Below, piece by piece: positions 16,577-24,510 of a stretch of 64,000 nucleotides of DNA. This DNA comes from Corallococcus sp. EGB. Lineage in GTDB: Bacteria > Myxococcota > Myxococcia > Myxococcales > Myxococcaceae. The notes under the pieces are model-generated. The model had not been told where the DNA came from. It did not search any database and saw only the letters and a program-made list of their open reading frames with translations. The stretch spans positions 2,542,001 to 2,606,000 of the forward strand of contig NZ_CP079946.1 in the NCBI RefSeq assembly GCF_019968905.1, given 5' to 3'. The number at the start of each line of letters is the position of its first letter. Positions within the stretch are counted from its first letter, which is position 1. Position numbers and translations under genes: made by a program.

Positions 16577-18244
16577 TCACGCGGACTTCAATCGCTCGCG
16601 CAGCAGGTACTTGCGCACCTTGCCGGTGGCCGTCTTGGGCATCTCGTCGATGAGCTCCAACCGGTCCGGCCAGTACTGGTTGGACATGCCCTGCTGCTTG
16701 AGGTGGTCGCGCAGCTCGTTGAGCGTGGGCGGGGCCTCGCCCTCGCGCACCACGACGACGGCGCACACCCGCTCGCCGCCAATCTTGTCGTCCGAGTGCG
16801 CGACGATGGCGACCTCCTTCACCTTCGGGTGCGAGTAGAGCGTGGACTCCACCTCCACCACGGGGATCTTGTACCCGTACCGGAAGATGACGTCCTTCAG
16901 CCGCCCCACGATGCGGATGCCGCCCCGCCCGTCGTCGCGCGCCAGGTCGCCCGTGTCGAACCAGCCCTCCGCGTCCACCGCCGCGGCGTACACGTCGTCG
17001 CGCTTGAAGTAGGTGAGGCACTGGCTGGCGCCGCGCACGAGCAGCCTTCCGGTCCCATCCGGATACGGCGTGCCGTCCTCCGCGAGCGCGGGGACGATCT
17101 TCGTCTCCATCCACGCCACCGCGCGCCCGTCGCTCTGGCTGGGCCAGTCCGGTGCGTCTTCATGCCGGGTGATGGTGACCGCGCCGTTCTCCGTCATGCC
17201 CCACAGCGTATGCAGCCGCACGCCGAACACCTCGCGCACCGCCGCGATGAGGTGCGGCGGCACCGGGATGGAGCCCGTGGCCAGCTGCCGCAACGAAGAG
17301 GTGTCGCGCTGGCGCTTGCGCTGCACCGCGATGAGGTTCATCAGGTACGTGGGGATGCCGTAGGTGAACGTGACGCCGTGCTCCTCGAAGAGCTTGAGCG
17401 TCAGCTCCGGGTCGCCCACGTCCATGTAGATGGCCGTGGCCCCCAGCAGGATGGGCATCAGGTACGAGTACGTGAACCCCGTGGACGCCGTCAGCAGCGA
17501 CGGCAGCGCCACCACGTCCGTTCCGTCGATGCCCAGCGTGTCGCAGAGCGCGCGCGTGATGCCGTAGTTCGTGTTGTGTGAATGCACCACACCCTTGGGC
17601 TCACCCGTGGTGCCGGACGTGTAGAGGATGTTGCAGACGTCGTCCGCGGCCGCCGGGGCCACGCCCTCCAGTGACGCCTCCTTCTCCCACTCGCGCTCGA
17701 TGAAGTGGCGCTCGAAGTCCCGCTCGCCCGCCTGGAGGTCGGTGTTGGCGCCGAGCAGGACCCGGTGGCGCAGCGACGGCAGCACCGCCGCGATGTCGCG
17801 CGCCATGTCCCGGTGTGAGTGACCCGTCCACGACGTGGGCCCCACGTACACGGACGCCTCCGTGCGACCGAGGATGAACTCCACCTCGCGCCGCCGGTAG
17901 TCCGGCGGAATGGGCGCGATGACCGCCCCCAGCCGCGCGCACGCCAGCGCCAGCGCCGTGAAGTGCCACCCGTTGGGCAGCTGCACCGCGACGATGTCCT
18001 CGCGCCCCACGCCCAGTTCGCGCAGCCCCAGCGCGAAGCGATCCATGTACCGCGCGAGCTCCGCGTACGTCAGCCGCGTGATGTCCTTGGAAAAATACCG
18101 TGCGGCGATGATCGCGGTCTTGTCCGGGTGCGCCTCGACGCAGCGACGCAGATCGTCAACCACCGTGGTGTCTCGCCACCAACCCTTTCGCCGGTACTCC
18201 GAACCCTTCTCCACTGCCGCTGCGTTATGGAAACGCTGCCCCAT
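16577..18244 (-). CDS. AMP-forming acyl-CoA/aryl acid ligase (ANL superfamily)
   Basis: 555 residues. It activates a carboxylic acid as the acyl-adenylate and probably passes it to CoA or the nearby carrier protein. The P-loop YTSGTTGEPKG lies at 209-219, WGMTENGA is the A5 motif, GWFDTGDLA the A7 motif, GRLKDVIFRYGYKI the hinge region, and Lys542 in TATGKVRKY is the catalytic lysine. Overall it resembles medium-chain or cyclohexanecarboxylate-type CoA ligases rather than NRPS A-domains. The ATG at 18244 follows GGAGGAG; the upstream open frame crosses the promoter region. Divergent from the transketolase genes. Confidence 0.9.
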   Translation of the reverse strand: MGQRFHNAAAVEKGSEYRRKGWWRDTTVVDDLRRCVEAHPDKTAIIAARYFSKDITRLTYAELARYMDRFALGLRELGVGREDIVAVQLPNGWHFTALALACARLGAVIAPIPPDYRRREVEFILGRTEASVYVGPTSWTGHSHRDMARDIAAVLPSLRHRVLLGANTDLQAGERDFERHFIEREWEKEASLEGVAPAAADDVCNILYTSGTTGEPKGVVHSHNTNYGITRALCDTLGIDGTDVVALPSLLTASTGFTYSYLMPILLGATAIYMDVGDPELTLKLFEEHGVTFTYGIPTYLMNLIAVQRKRQRDTSSLRQLATGSIPVPPHLIAAVREVFGVRLHTLWGMTENGAVTITRHEDAPDWPSQSDGRAVAWMETKIVPALAEDGTPYPDGTGRLLVRGASQCLTYFKRDDVYAAAVDAEGWFDTGDLARDDGRGGIRIVGRLKDVIFRYGYKIPVVEVESTLYSHPKVKEVAIVAHSDDKIGGERVCAVVVVREGEAPPTLNELRDHLKQQGMSNQYWPDRLELIDEMPKTATGKVRKYLLRERLKSA

Positions 18245-18442
18245 GCGAAGGTCTCCTCCGAGTGAGCGAAGCCAGGGAATGCCGGGCGCGCCGCGCGTGT
18301 AACACCGCGAGATTGCCGGGTAAGACGGTTTTTTCTCGTACATCTATATCTTAAGAAAATCCGCGTTGACGGCGCATGATGCGTTTTCCTAGGGTGTCTC
18401 ACAACAGCCGGATTCCGGGGCTGTGTCAGCGACGCTACGGGC
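18245..18442. promoter_or_regulatory. Divergent control region of the LysW locus
   Basis: 198 bases between the ligase and transketolase starts, including an unusually AT-rich core at 18328-18360. On the plus strand TTGACG (18366-18371) is followed at 18 bases by TAGGGT (weak -10). Immediately downstream of TTGACG is a perfect inverted repeat CGCAT-G-ATGCG (18373-18383) that could be an operator. On the minus strand an AT-rich TATAGA element faces the ligase gene without a clear -35. This is probably the main switch for both transcripts. Confidence 0.45.
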
Positions 18443-19387
18443 ATGACCTTCTCGGCGAACTCAACGACCCCCGGGCTGTCGCGCGACGCGCGGACGCCAG
18501 CTGAACCCGCGGGCTCTGGCGGGCCGGTGACGCCTGCCCGCTCCGGGGACGGGGTTGCGGGCGCCGCGTCGGACGCGGGGCTGGCGCTCCTGCCGGGCCG
18601 GGCGACGCGGATCCGGCGGACCATCGTGCGGCTGGCGGCGACGCCGTCCGGCTGTCACCTGGGGGGCTCGCTGTCGATGGTGGAGATCCTGGTGGCCCTG
18701 CTGGGCCGGGTGATGCGCGTGGATCCGCGCGCGCCGAAGGCACCCGGGCGCGACCACCTCATCCTGTCCAAGGGGCACGCGGCGGCGGGGCTCTACGCGG
18801 CGCTGGCGGAGTTCGGCTTCGTGGACGTGGAGACGCTGGTGCGCGAGTACAACGCGGACGGCAGCGTCTTCACCGGGCACGTGAACGCGGCGGTGCCGGG
18901 CGTGGAGTTCGCCACCGGAAGCCTGGGCCACGGCCTGGGGCTGGGCGTGGGGCTGACGCTGTCGCACGTGCTGCGCGGTGAGCCCAACCGCACCTTCGTC
19001 GTCTGCGGCGACGGGGAGATGGGCGAGGGCTCCAACTGGGAGGCGCTCCAGGTGGCCTCACACCGCAAGCTCACGGGCCTGACGCTGATCATCGACCGCA
19101 ATGGCGGACAGAACGACGGGCCCACCGAAGCCATCCTCTCCCAGGAGGCGCTGGTGCAGCGGCTGGACGCGTTCGGCTTCCAGTCGCTGGAGGTGGACGG
19201 GCACGACCTGCCCGCGCTCGTCGCAGCGCTGGAGGCGCCTGTCGCGGGGGGCCGTCCGCGCGCCATCGTCGCCAGGACGCGCAAGGGCGCGGGCGTCCCG
19301 ATGCTCAAGGGCAAGGGGCCGCACTACGCGGTGTTCTCGCAGGAGCACCTGCGCCGGGCGCTCGCGTCGCTGGGGGAGGACGCCTGA
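18443..19387 (+). CDS. Transketolase-like protein, N-terminal (TPP-binding) subunit
   Basis: 314 residues. It carries the diphosphate-binding half of a split transketolase: HLGGSLSMVEILVAL (72-86), SKGHAAAGLYAAL, TGSLGHGLGLGVG and the TPP/Mg motif GDGEMGEG...N (189-220). With the next gene it should transfer a two-carbon ketol group. Split transketolases in LysW clusters extend the carrier-bound semialdehyde. The first 50 residues are a Gly/Ala/Pro/Ser-rich tail absent from ordinary transketolases. The ATG at 18443 has a weak SD, so a shorter start is possible. It ends in a TGATGA overlap with the C-terminal subunit gene. Confidence 0.9.
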   Translation: MTFSANSTTPGLSRDARTPAEPAGSGGPVTPARSGDGVAGAASDAGLALLPGRATRIRRTIVRLAATPSGCHLGGSLSMVEILVALLGRVMRVDPRAPKAPGRDHLILSKGHAAAGLYAALAEFGFVDVETLVREYNADGSVFTGHVNAAVPGVEFATGSLGHGLGLGVGLTLSHVLRGEPNRTFVVCGDGEMGEGSNWEALQVASHRKLTGLTLIIDRNGGQNDGPTEAILSQEALVQRLDAFGFQSLEVDGHDLPALVAALEAPVAGGRPRAIVARTRKGAGVPMLKGKGPHYAVFSQEHLRRALASLGEDA

Positions 19388-20424
19388 TGAGCGCGTCACT
19401 TGCCCCGGCGCTGGACCTGGCCCGGTCGCCGGAGGCGTGGCTCGCCGCGCACCCGGACCTGTCCAACCGTCTGGTGTTCCGGCACGCGGCCGCGCGGTTC
19501 GCGGAGGAGGACGCGCGCGTCGTCTTCCTGGAGGCGGACCTGGGCGGCGGGAGCGATCCATTCGAAGCGCGCCACCCCCAGCGCTACTTCAACCTGGGCA
19601 TCTGCGAGGCCACCATGCTGGACATGGCGTGTGGCCTCGCGCACGGCGGGCACACGGTCATCGCGCACAGCTTCGCGGCGTTCGGCGTGATGCGCGCGTG
19701 CGAGCAGGTGCGGCTGAACCTGGCCTATGCGCGCGCCAACGTGAAGCTGGTGTGCGACTACGGCGGCGTGGCGGGCGCCTTCTTCGGTCCCACGCACCAC
19801 GCGATTGAAGACCTGGCCGTGCTGCGCGCCATGCCCAACCTCACCGTGGTGTCGCCCGCGGACGGTCTGGAGACGGTGCTCGCCACGCGCGCGATGCTCC
19901 AGCACGACGGGCCGGTGTACCTGCGGCTGGGTCGCAACCGCGTCACCCGGCTGGACGTGCCGCGCCCGCCGTTCGAGCTGGGCCGCGCGGCGCTCCTGCG
20001 CGAGGGCGACGACGTGGGGTTGCTCGCGCACGGCGAGGTGGGCGTGTCCGTGGCGCTGGACGCCGCGAAGCTGCTGGAGGCGCAGGGCGTCGCCGCGCGC
20101 GTGCTCAACATGCACACGCTCAAGCCGCTGGACGAGGAGGCGGTGCGCGAGACGGCTTCACGCACGCGCCTCCTGGTGACGGTGGAGGAGCACAACGTGC
20201 TGGGCGGACTGGGCAGCGCGGTGAGCGAGACGGTGTGCACGCTGGACCTCCAGCGGCGCGTGCTGCGCGTGGGCTTGCAGGACCGGTACGACTCGCGCGC
20301 CGGTTCGCACGAGGCGCTGCTCAAGGGGCACGGGTTGGAGGGCGGGCAGGTGGCCGAGCGCGTCCTGGAAGTGCTCCCAAGAACCCCGGTGTTTGCCGTG
20401 GAATCCACAACGAGGAGGGACTGA
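19387..20424 (+). CDS. Transketolase-like protein, C-terminal (pyrimidine-binding) subunit
   Basis: 345 residues completing the split enzyme. Domain 2 carries the catalytic Glu region (YFNLGICEATMLDMACGLAH) that activates the TPP aminopyrimidine, and GPTHHAIEDLAVLRAMPNL. The C-terminal domain shows MHTLKPLDEEAV and VTVEEHNVLGGLGSAVSE. It starts one base before the end of the N-terminal subunit gene (translational coupling). Partner of the preceding gene; predicted donor is a ketose phosphate and predicted acceptor the LysW-bound semialdehyde (inference). Confidence 0.9.
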   Translation: MSASLAPALDLARSPEAWLAAHPDLSNRLVFRHAAARFAEEDARVVFLEADLGGGSDPFEARHPQRYFNLGICEATMLDMACGLAHGGHTVIAHSFAAFGVMRACEQVRLNLAYARANVKLVCDYGGVAGAFFGPTHHAIEDLAVLRAMPNLTVVSPADGLETVLATRAMLQHDGPVYLRLGRNRVTRLDVPRPPFELGRAALLREGDDVGLLAHGEVGVSVALDAAKLLEAQGVAARVLNMHTLKPLDEEAVRETASRTRLLVTVEEHNVLGGLGSAVSETVCTLDLQRRVLRVGLQDRYDSRAGSHEALLKGHGLEGGQVAERVLEVLPRTPVFAVESTTRRD

Positions 20425-20425
20425 C

Positions 20426-20629
20426 ATGCAGGTCCAGAACCCGAACCCGATGACGCAGTCCGTGCCGCCGGAGCAGTGCCCGCTGTGCGCGCAGCCGGTG
20501 CCGGGCGGCAACCGGATGGTGGGCGAGGTCCTCTCGTGTGACGGCTGTTCCGCCGAGCTGGAGGTGGTGGGCATCAACCCGCTGCGGCTCGAGGAGGCTC
20601 CCGAGGTCGAGGAAGACTGGGGGGAGTAG
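20426..20629 (+). CDS. lysW: Amino-group carrier protein LysW
   Basis: 67 residues. A zinc-ribbon N-terminal half (Cys18, Cys21, Cys38, Cys41: CPLC ... CDGC) and the acidic C terminus EVEEDWGE carry the LysW signature. The gamma-carboxyl of the terminal Glu67 forms an isopeptide bond with the amino group of the substrate, protecting it during chain processing; the acidic globule is the docking surface for the processing enzymes. A 10-residue N-terminal extension precedes the usual start. SD GAGGAGGG lies six bases upstream. It is one base behind the transketolase gene and nine before lysX. Confidence 0.93.
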   Translation: MQVQNPNPMTQSVPPEQCPLCAQPVPGGNRMVGEVLSCDGCSAELEVVGINPLRLEEAPEVEEDWGE

Positions 20630-20638
20630 ACCCGCGCC

Positions 20639-21484
20639 ATGCGCAAGGTCGACCTCGTCTATACGCGCGTGCGCACCGAGGAGAAGCTCCTCCTCGAGGC
20701 GCTGCGCAGGCGCGACTGCGCCGTCAACCTGGTGCAGGACTCCGGGATGGTGCTGTCCATGGACCGGCAGCGCCTCACCGAGGCCGACACCGTGTTGATG
20801 CGCAGCATGTCCTTCACCCGTGCGCGCTACCTGGCCACGTTCCTGGAGATGAAGGGGCTGCGCGTGCTCAACAGCGCGCGGACCATCTCCCTGTGTGGAG
20901 ACAAGGCGCTCACCAGCGCCGCGCTGGCCGCGAGGGGCGTGCCCATGCCGTGGGCGTTCGTGGCCTTCGACGAGGACGCGTGCCTGGAGGCGATTGAGAA
21001 GAAGGGCTACCCGGTGGTGACGAAGCCCGTGCTGGGCAGTTGGGGCCGGATGGTGGCCCGGCTGGATTCGCGCACCGCGGCGGAAGGGGTGCTGTCCACG
21101 CGCTTCGGAACTGGCGGCGCGCAGGACCACGTGGCGCTGGTGCAGGAGTACGTGGACAAGCCGGGCTATGACCTGCGCGTCTACGTCATCGGCCGGGCGG
21201 TGGGCGGACTGAGGCGGCGCTCCGAGCATTGGGTCACCAACACCGCGCGAGGCGCCGTGCCGGAGCGCTACGAGGTGCCGGTGGCGCACGCGAAGCTGGC
21301 GGAGGCCGCGGCCGAAGCGGTGGGGGGGGACATGGTGGCGGTGGACCTGCTGGAGACGCGCGGCGGCGACATCTACGTCAACGAAATCAACCACTGCGTG
21401 GAGTTCGCGCGCAGCATCGAGGAGACGGGCGTCCCGCTGCCGGACCTCATCGCGGACTACATCGTGTCCGGAGCCCGGAGATGA
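20639..21484 (+). CDS. lysX: LysW ligase LysX (ATP-grasp)
   Basis: 281 residues of the RimK-like ATP-grasp family. It joins the alpha-amino group of glutamate or aminoadipate to the C-terminal Glu of LysW with ATP. Seen are the ATP-binding elements PVVTKPVLGSWGRMVARL, VQEYVDKPGYDLRVYVIG and the metal-binding GDIYVNEINHCVEF. Glutamate versus aminoadipate preference cannot be decided from the sequence alone; the gene context, without aminoadipate-making enzymes, suggests glutamate or a homologue. It overlaps the next gene by ATGA. Confidence 0.92.
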   Translation: MRKVDLVYTRVRTEEKLLLEALRRRDCAVNLVQDSGMVLSMDRQRLTEADTVLMRSMSFTRARYLATFLEMKGLRVLNSARTISLCGDKALTSAALAARGVPMPWAFVAFDEDACLEAIEKKGYPVVTKPVLGSWGRMVARLDSRTAAEGVLSTRFGTGGAQDHVALVQEYVDKPGYDLRVYVIGRAVGGLRRRSEHWVTNTARGAVPERYEVPVAHAKLAEAAAEAVGGDMVAVDLLETRGGDIYVNEINHCVEFARSIEETGVPLPDLIADYIVSGARR

Positions 21485-22524
21485 GCGTGCGCGTGGCGGT
21501 GCTGGGGGCCGCGGGCTACACCGGTGGCGAGGTGCTGCGCCTGCTGCTCGCGCACCCCGCGGTGGAGGTGGTGCAGGCCACGTCCGGCCAGTTCGCCGGC
21601 AAGCGCCTGGACTTTCCGCACCCGCACCTGCGCGGGGTGGGGATGCTGCGCTACACGCCGCACGAGGCGCTCGAGCCCTGCGACGTACTGGTGAGCTGCC
21701 TGCCGCAGGGGGAGTTGATCCAGCGCTGGCCGAAGGTGTCCCGGCTGGCGGAGCGGGTGGTGGACCTGAGCGCGGACTTCCGCCTGGACGCCGCGGGGCA
21801 CGCGCGCTGGTACGGCAAGCACCCGCGCCCGGACGACGTGCCCGCGTTCGTCTACGGGCTGCCCGAGTGGATGGGTGATGCGCTGACGAACGCGCGCCAC
21901 GTGGCGATTCCCGGCTGCATGGCGCACGCGGGGCTCTTGGCGCTACTGCCGCTGCTGCATGCGGGGCTCGCGCGCCCGGACGTGCTGGTGGTGGACGCGA
22001 AGACGGGCTCGTCTGGGGGCGGCTCCACGCCGGACCGCTCGTCGCATCATCCGGAGCGCGCGAACGCGCTGCGCTGCTACAAGCCGGTGGGCCACCGGCA
22101 CACGGGGGAACTGGAGGGCGTGGTGGCTCGCGTCACCGGCCAGCAGCCCACCATCCACTTCAGCGCCACGGCGGTGCCGGGCGTGCGCGGCATCCTGGCG
22201 ACGGTGCACGCCTTCGCGGCGCGGCCCGTGGAGGAGGCGGAGGTGGTGCGCGCCATCGCCACGCGCTACCGCGAGAAGCCCTTCGTGCGGCTCTTGCGGC
22301 CCAGTGCGTCGCTGTCGCCGTTCCCGGAGCCCGGGCCGCTCCTGGGCACGAACCACTGTGACCTGTCGGTGGACGTGGACGGGGAGCGGGGCCGCATCGT
22401 GGTGAACGCGGCCATCGACAACCTGGTGAAGGGCGCCGCTGGTACGGCGGTGCATGCGCTGAACCTGATGCTGGGCCGCCCGGAGACGGAAGGGCTGGGC
22501 TTCCGGGGGCTGCATCCGCTCTAG
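21481..22524 (+). CDS. lysY: LysW-acyl-phosphate reductase LysY (ArgC family)
   Basis: 347 residues, normal for the family. It reduces the LysW-bound acyl phosphate to the semialdehyde with NADPH. The Rossmann motif GAAGYTGGEVLRLL opens the protein, VDLSADFRLD follows, and the catalytic Cys is in IPGCMAHAG. The usual motif is NPGC(Y/F)xT, so the Asn before Pro is Ile here and the residues after Cys differ. SGGGSTPDRSSHH, GHRHTGELEG and NLVKGAAGTAVHALNLM complete the ArgC pattern. It overlaps lysX, and the shell protein gene follows after 45 bases. Confidence 0.9.
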   Translation: MSVRVAVLGAAGYTGGEVLRLLLAHPAVEVVQATSGQFAGKRLDFPHPHLRGVGMLRYTPHEALEPCDVLVSCLPQGELIQRWPKVSRLAERVVDLSADFRLDAAGHARWYGKHPRPDDVPAFVYGLPEWMGDALTNARHVAIPGCMAHAGLLALLPLLHAGLARPDVLVVDAKTGSSGGGSTPDRSSHHPERANALRCYKPVGHRHTGELEGVVARVTGQQPTIHFSATAVPGVRGILATVHAFAARPVEEAEVVRAIATRYREKPFVRLLRPSASLSPFPEPGPLLGTNHCDLSVDVDGERGRIVVNAAIDNLVKGAAGTAVHALNLMLGRPETEGLGFRGLHPL

Positions 22525-22569
22525 ACCGCAGTCTGACTCGCGCATCTTGACTCCGAGGAGCCTCACGCC

Positions 22570-23439
22570 ATGAGCATCCTGAGCACGAAATCGAAGGCGG
22601 ACGCGTCGCTGTCCCCGGGCGCGGCGTTCGCGGCCGCGGTCCAGAAGCACGGCACGCAGGCGCACGTGGACTACGACACGTCCATCGTGGACGCGTTCCC
22701 CGGCTTCAAGCGCCGTCCGCGCATCGCGGTGCGCGGCATGTTCAAGACGGCCAGGGCGGAGCGCGACCCGGTGCCCTTCTGGTACGAGACGCACCCCCAG
22801 ACGAAGCCCACCGGGCCGGTGCAGGACCTGGAGCTGCGCCCGGAAGCGGGCTTCGAGTTCCACCAGGACACGCAGGCGCTCAAACCCACGCGCGCGTGGA
22901 TTCAAGTGCCTCGCAACCTGCTGGAGGATGCCCACTCGCTGGCGCAGTTCATCGACTTCCGGCTGCTGGTGCGGCTGAACACGGCGGAGAACCAGGCGCT
23001 GTGCATCGGCAAGGGTGGGGACGGCGTGCGGGGGCTCATGCACACGCCGGGCATCGTGCGGCTGCCGGCGAAGAAGAACGCGGTGGCCTCGCTGCTCAAT
23101 GCCTGCGCGCAGGTGGAGCAGATGGGCGGGTCCGCGGATGGCATCGTCATCAACTCGCTGGACTTCTACGAGCACCTGGTGGGCCAGCAGTCGCTCTTGT
23201 CGGACCTGGCGGCCATGGGCATCCGCCTGTGCCGTACGCGCATGGTGAACCCGGGCACCATCATCGTGGGGGACTTCACCGCCGCGGCGACGCTGTATGA
23301 CAGCCAGCGCTCGGTCATCCGGTTCGCGGAGCCACCGCCAGGCATCTTCCCGCGCGAGGGCCTGGCCGCGTACGGCGAGGTCTACACGACGCTCGCGGTG
23401 CACCTGCCCACCCACTTCTTCGTGGCGTCCCTGACCTGA
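22570..23439 (+). CDS. HK97-fold shell protein, family 3 (natural product) encapsulin candidate
   Basis: 289 residues, no signal peptide or membrane segment. After a 50-residue N-terminal arm, the order of elements matches encapsulin/HK97 shells: an E-loop-like LELRPEAGFEFHQDTQ (87-102), a spine-helix region QFIDFRLLVRLNTAENQALC (126-145), GLMHTPGIVRL (155-165), ADGIVINSLDFYEHL, GTIIVGDFTAAATLYD and the closing VYTTLAVHLPTHFFVASL that resembles the last shell strand. No portal, terminase or protease genes are nearby, so it is not a prophage capsid. It sits between LysY and a sulfotransferase whose start overlaps its stop. Probable role: self-assembling compartment enclosing pathway enzymes. 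Cargo unknown. Confidence 0.75.
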   Translation: MSILSTKSKADASLSPGAAFAAAVQKHGTQAHVDYDTSIVDAFPGFKRRPRIAVRGMFKTARAERDPVPFWYETHPQTKPTGPVQDLELRPEAGFEFHQDTQALKPTRAWIQVPRNLLEDAHSLAQFIDFRLLVRLNTAENQALCIGKGGDGVRGLMHTPGIVRLPAKKNAVASLLNACAQVEQMGGSADGIVINSLDFYEHLVGQQSLLSDLAAMGIRLCRTRMVNPGTIIVGDFTAAATLYDSQRSVIRFAEPPPGIFPREGLAAYGEVYTTLAVHLPTHFFVASLT

Positions 23440-24434
23440 TGGCCACGGCGAGCGCGAAGGGCGAGGGCGCGTCGCTCACGGTCCTCTACATCACGGGCTG
23501 GTGCCGCAGCGGCAGCACCATCCTGGGCAACGTCCTCAACGAGGTGCCGGGCTTCTTCCACGTGGGGGAGCTGAGCTTCCTGTGGAAGAACGCTTACGGG
23601 AACGGCTCGAACACCCTGTGCGGCTGCGGGCAGCAGTTGTTGGAGTGCGGCATCTGGAACACGGTGTTGAGCTCCGACGTACCGGCGGGCCTGACGCCGC
23701 GAGCGCACGCGGAGGCGGTGGTGCGCCGTCAGCAGGCCGCCGTGCGCACGCGGCACACGCTGCGGGTGCTGGACGAGGCGGGGGATTCGCAGGCGCTCCA
23801 GGCGCACGCGGACTTCCTCGCGCGCACGTACCGGACCATCGCGCGGGCCACGGGGAGCACGGTGCTGGTGGACAGTGGGAAGTTCCCCTCCGAGGCAGCG
23901 CTGCTGCCGCGCGTGGAGGGCATCCGGCCGCTTTATCTGCACCTGGTGCGAGACCCGCGCGCGGTGACGCACTCGTGGACAAAGACGAAGCAGTACGTCG
24001 TCCCCATGTCCGCCGCGCGCAGCACGGCGTACTGGCTGGGATTCAACGCCGCATCGGAGGAGGTGACGCGGAGGTTTCCTGCCCAGTCGCTCTTCCTCCG
24101 CTACGAGGACTTCATTGCCGCGCCGGACCATGCCGTGGACATGGTGTTGGACCTGGTGGGCGTGCCGCGTGCACAGAACCCGGTGAAGGGGCGCACGGTG
24201 GTGCTGGGCAAGAACCACACCGTCACCGGCAACCCGGACCGTTTCCGCAGCGGGCCCACGCTCCTGCGCGGCGAGGACGACGCGTGGAAGGGGGAGCTGG
24301 CCTCTGGAGCGAAGGCGCTCACGGTGGCGCTCGCGTGGCCCCTGATGGCGAAGTACGGGTACTTCAGCGGCGCGAGGCGGGCTCCCGTCGGAGGGACCGC
24401 GCCGGACGCAGCGGGCGCGGAGCCCCGCTCCTGA
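23439..24434 (+). CDS. PAPS-dependent sulfotransferase family protein
   Basis: 331 residues. The 5'-phosphosulfate loop is YITGWCRSGSTILGNVL (18-33) and the 3'-phosphate-binding element is LYLHLVRDPRAVTHSW (165-180, Arg171 and Ser179). A Cys cluster (CGCGQQLLEC, 61-70) is shared with one branch of bacterial sulfotransferases. It would sulfate a hydroxyl of the carrier-bound chain; in LysW-dependent azabicycle pathways a sulfate ester is the proposed leaving group for ring closure. The TGATGG overlap with the shell gene implies coupled translation, making it a good cargo candidate. Confidence 0.88.
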   Translation: MATASAKGEGASLTVLYITGWCRSGSTILGNVLNEVPGFFHVGELSFLWKNAYGNGSNTLCGCGQQLLECGIWNTVLSSDVPAGLTPRAHAEAVVRRQQAAVRTRHTLRVLDEAGDSQALQAHADFLARTYRTIARATGSTVLVDSGKFPSEAALLPRVEGIRPLYLHLVRDPRAVTHSWTKTKQYVVPMSAARSTAYWLGFNAASEEVTRRFPAQSLFLRYEDFIAAPDHAVDMVLDLVGVPRAQNPVKGRTVVLGKNHTVTGNPDRFRSGPTLLRGEDDAWKGELASGAKALTVALAWPLMAKYGYFSGARRAPVGGTAPDAAGAEPRS

Positions 24435-24510
24435 GCCTGCGGACATGAGCCCTGTCCTCACGGATGAGAAGGCAAGAAACCGGCGGGGCCCCCGGCGGCG
24501 GCGGGCTACA

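Noticed and set aside
22570-23439. Shell protein as a prophage major capsid
   Set aside because: No portal, terminase, protease, tail or integrase genes nearby; flanks are biosynthetic genes joined by overlaps.
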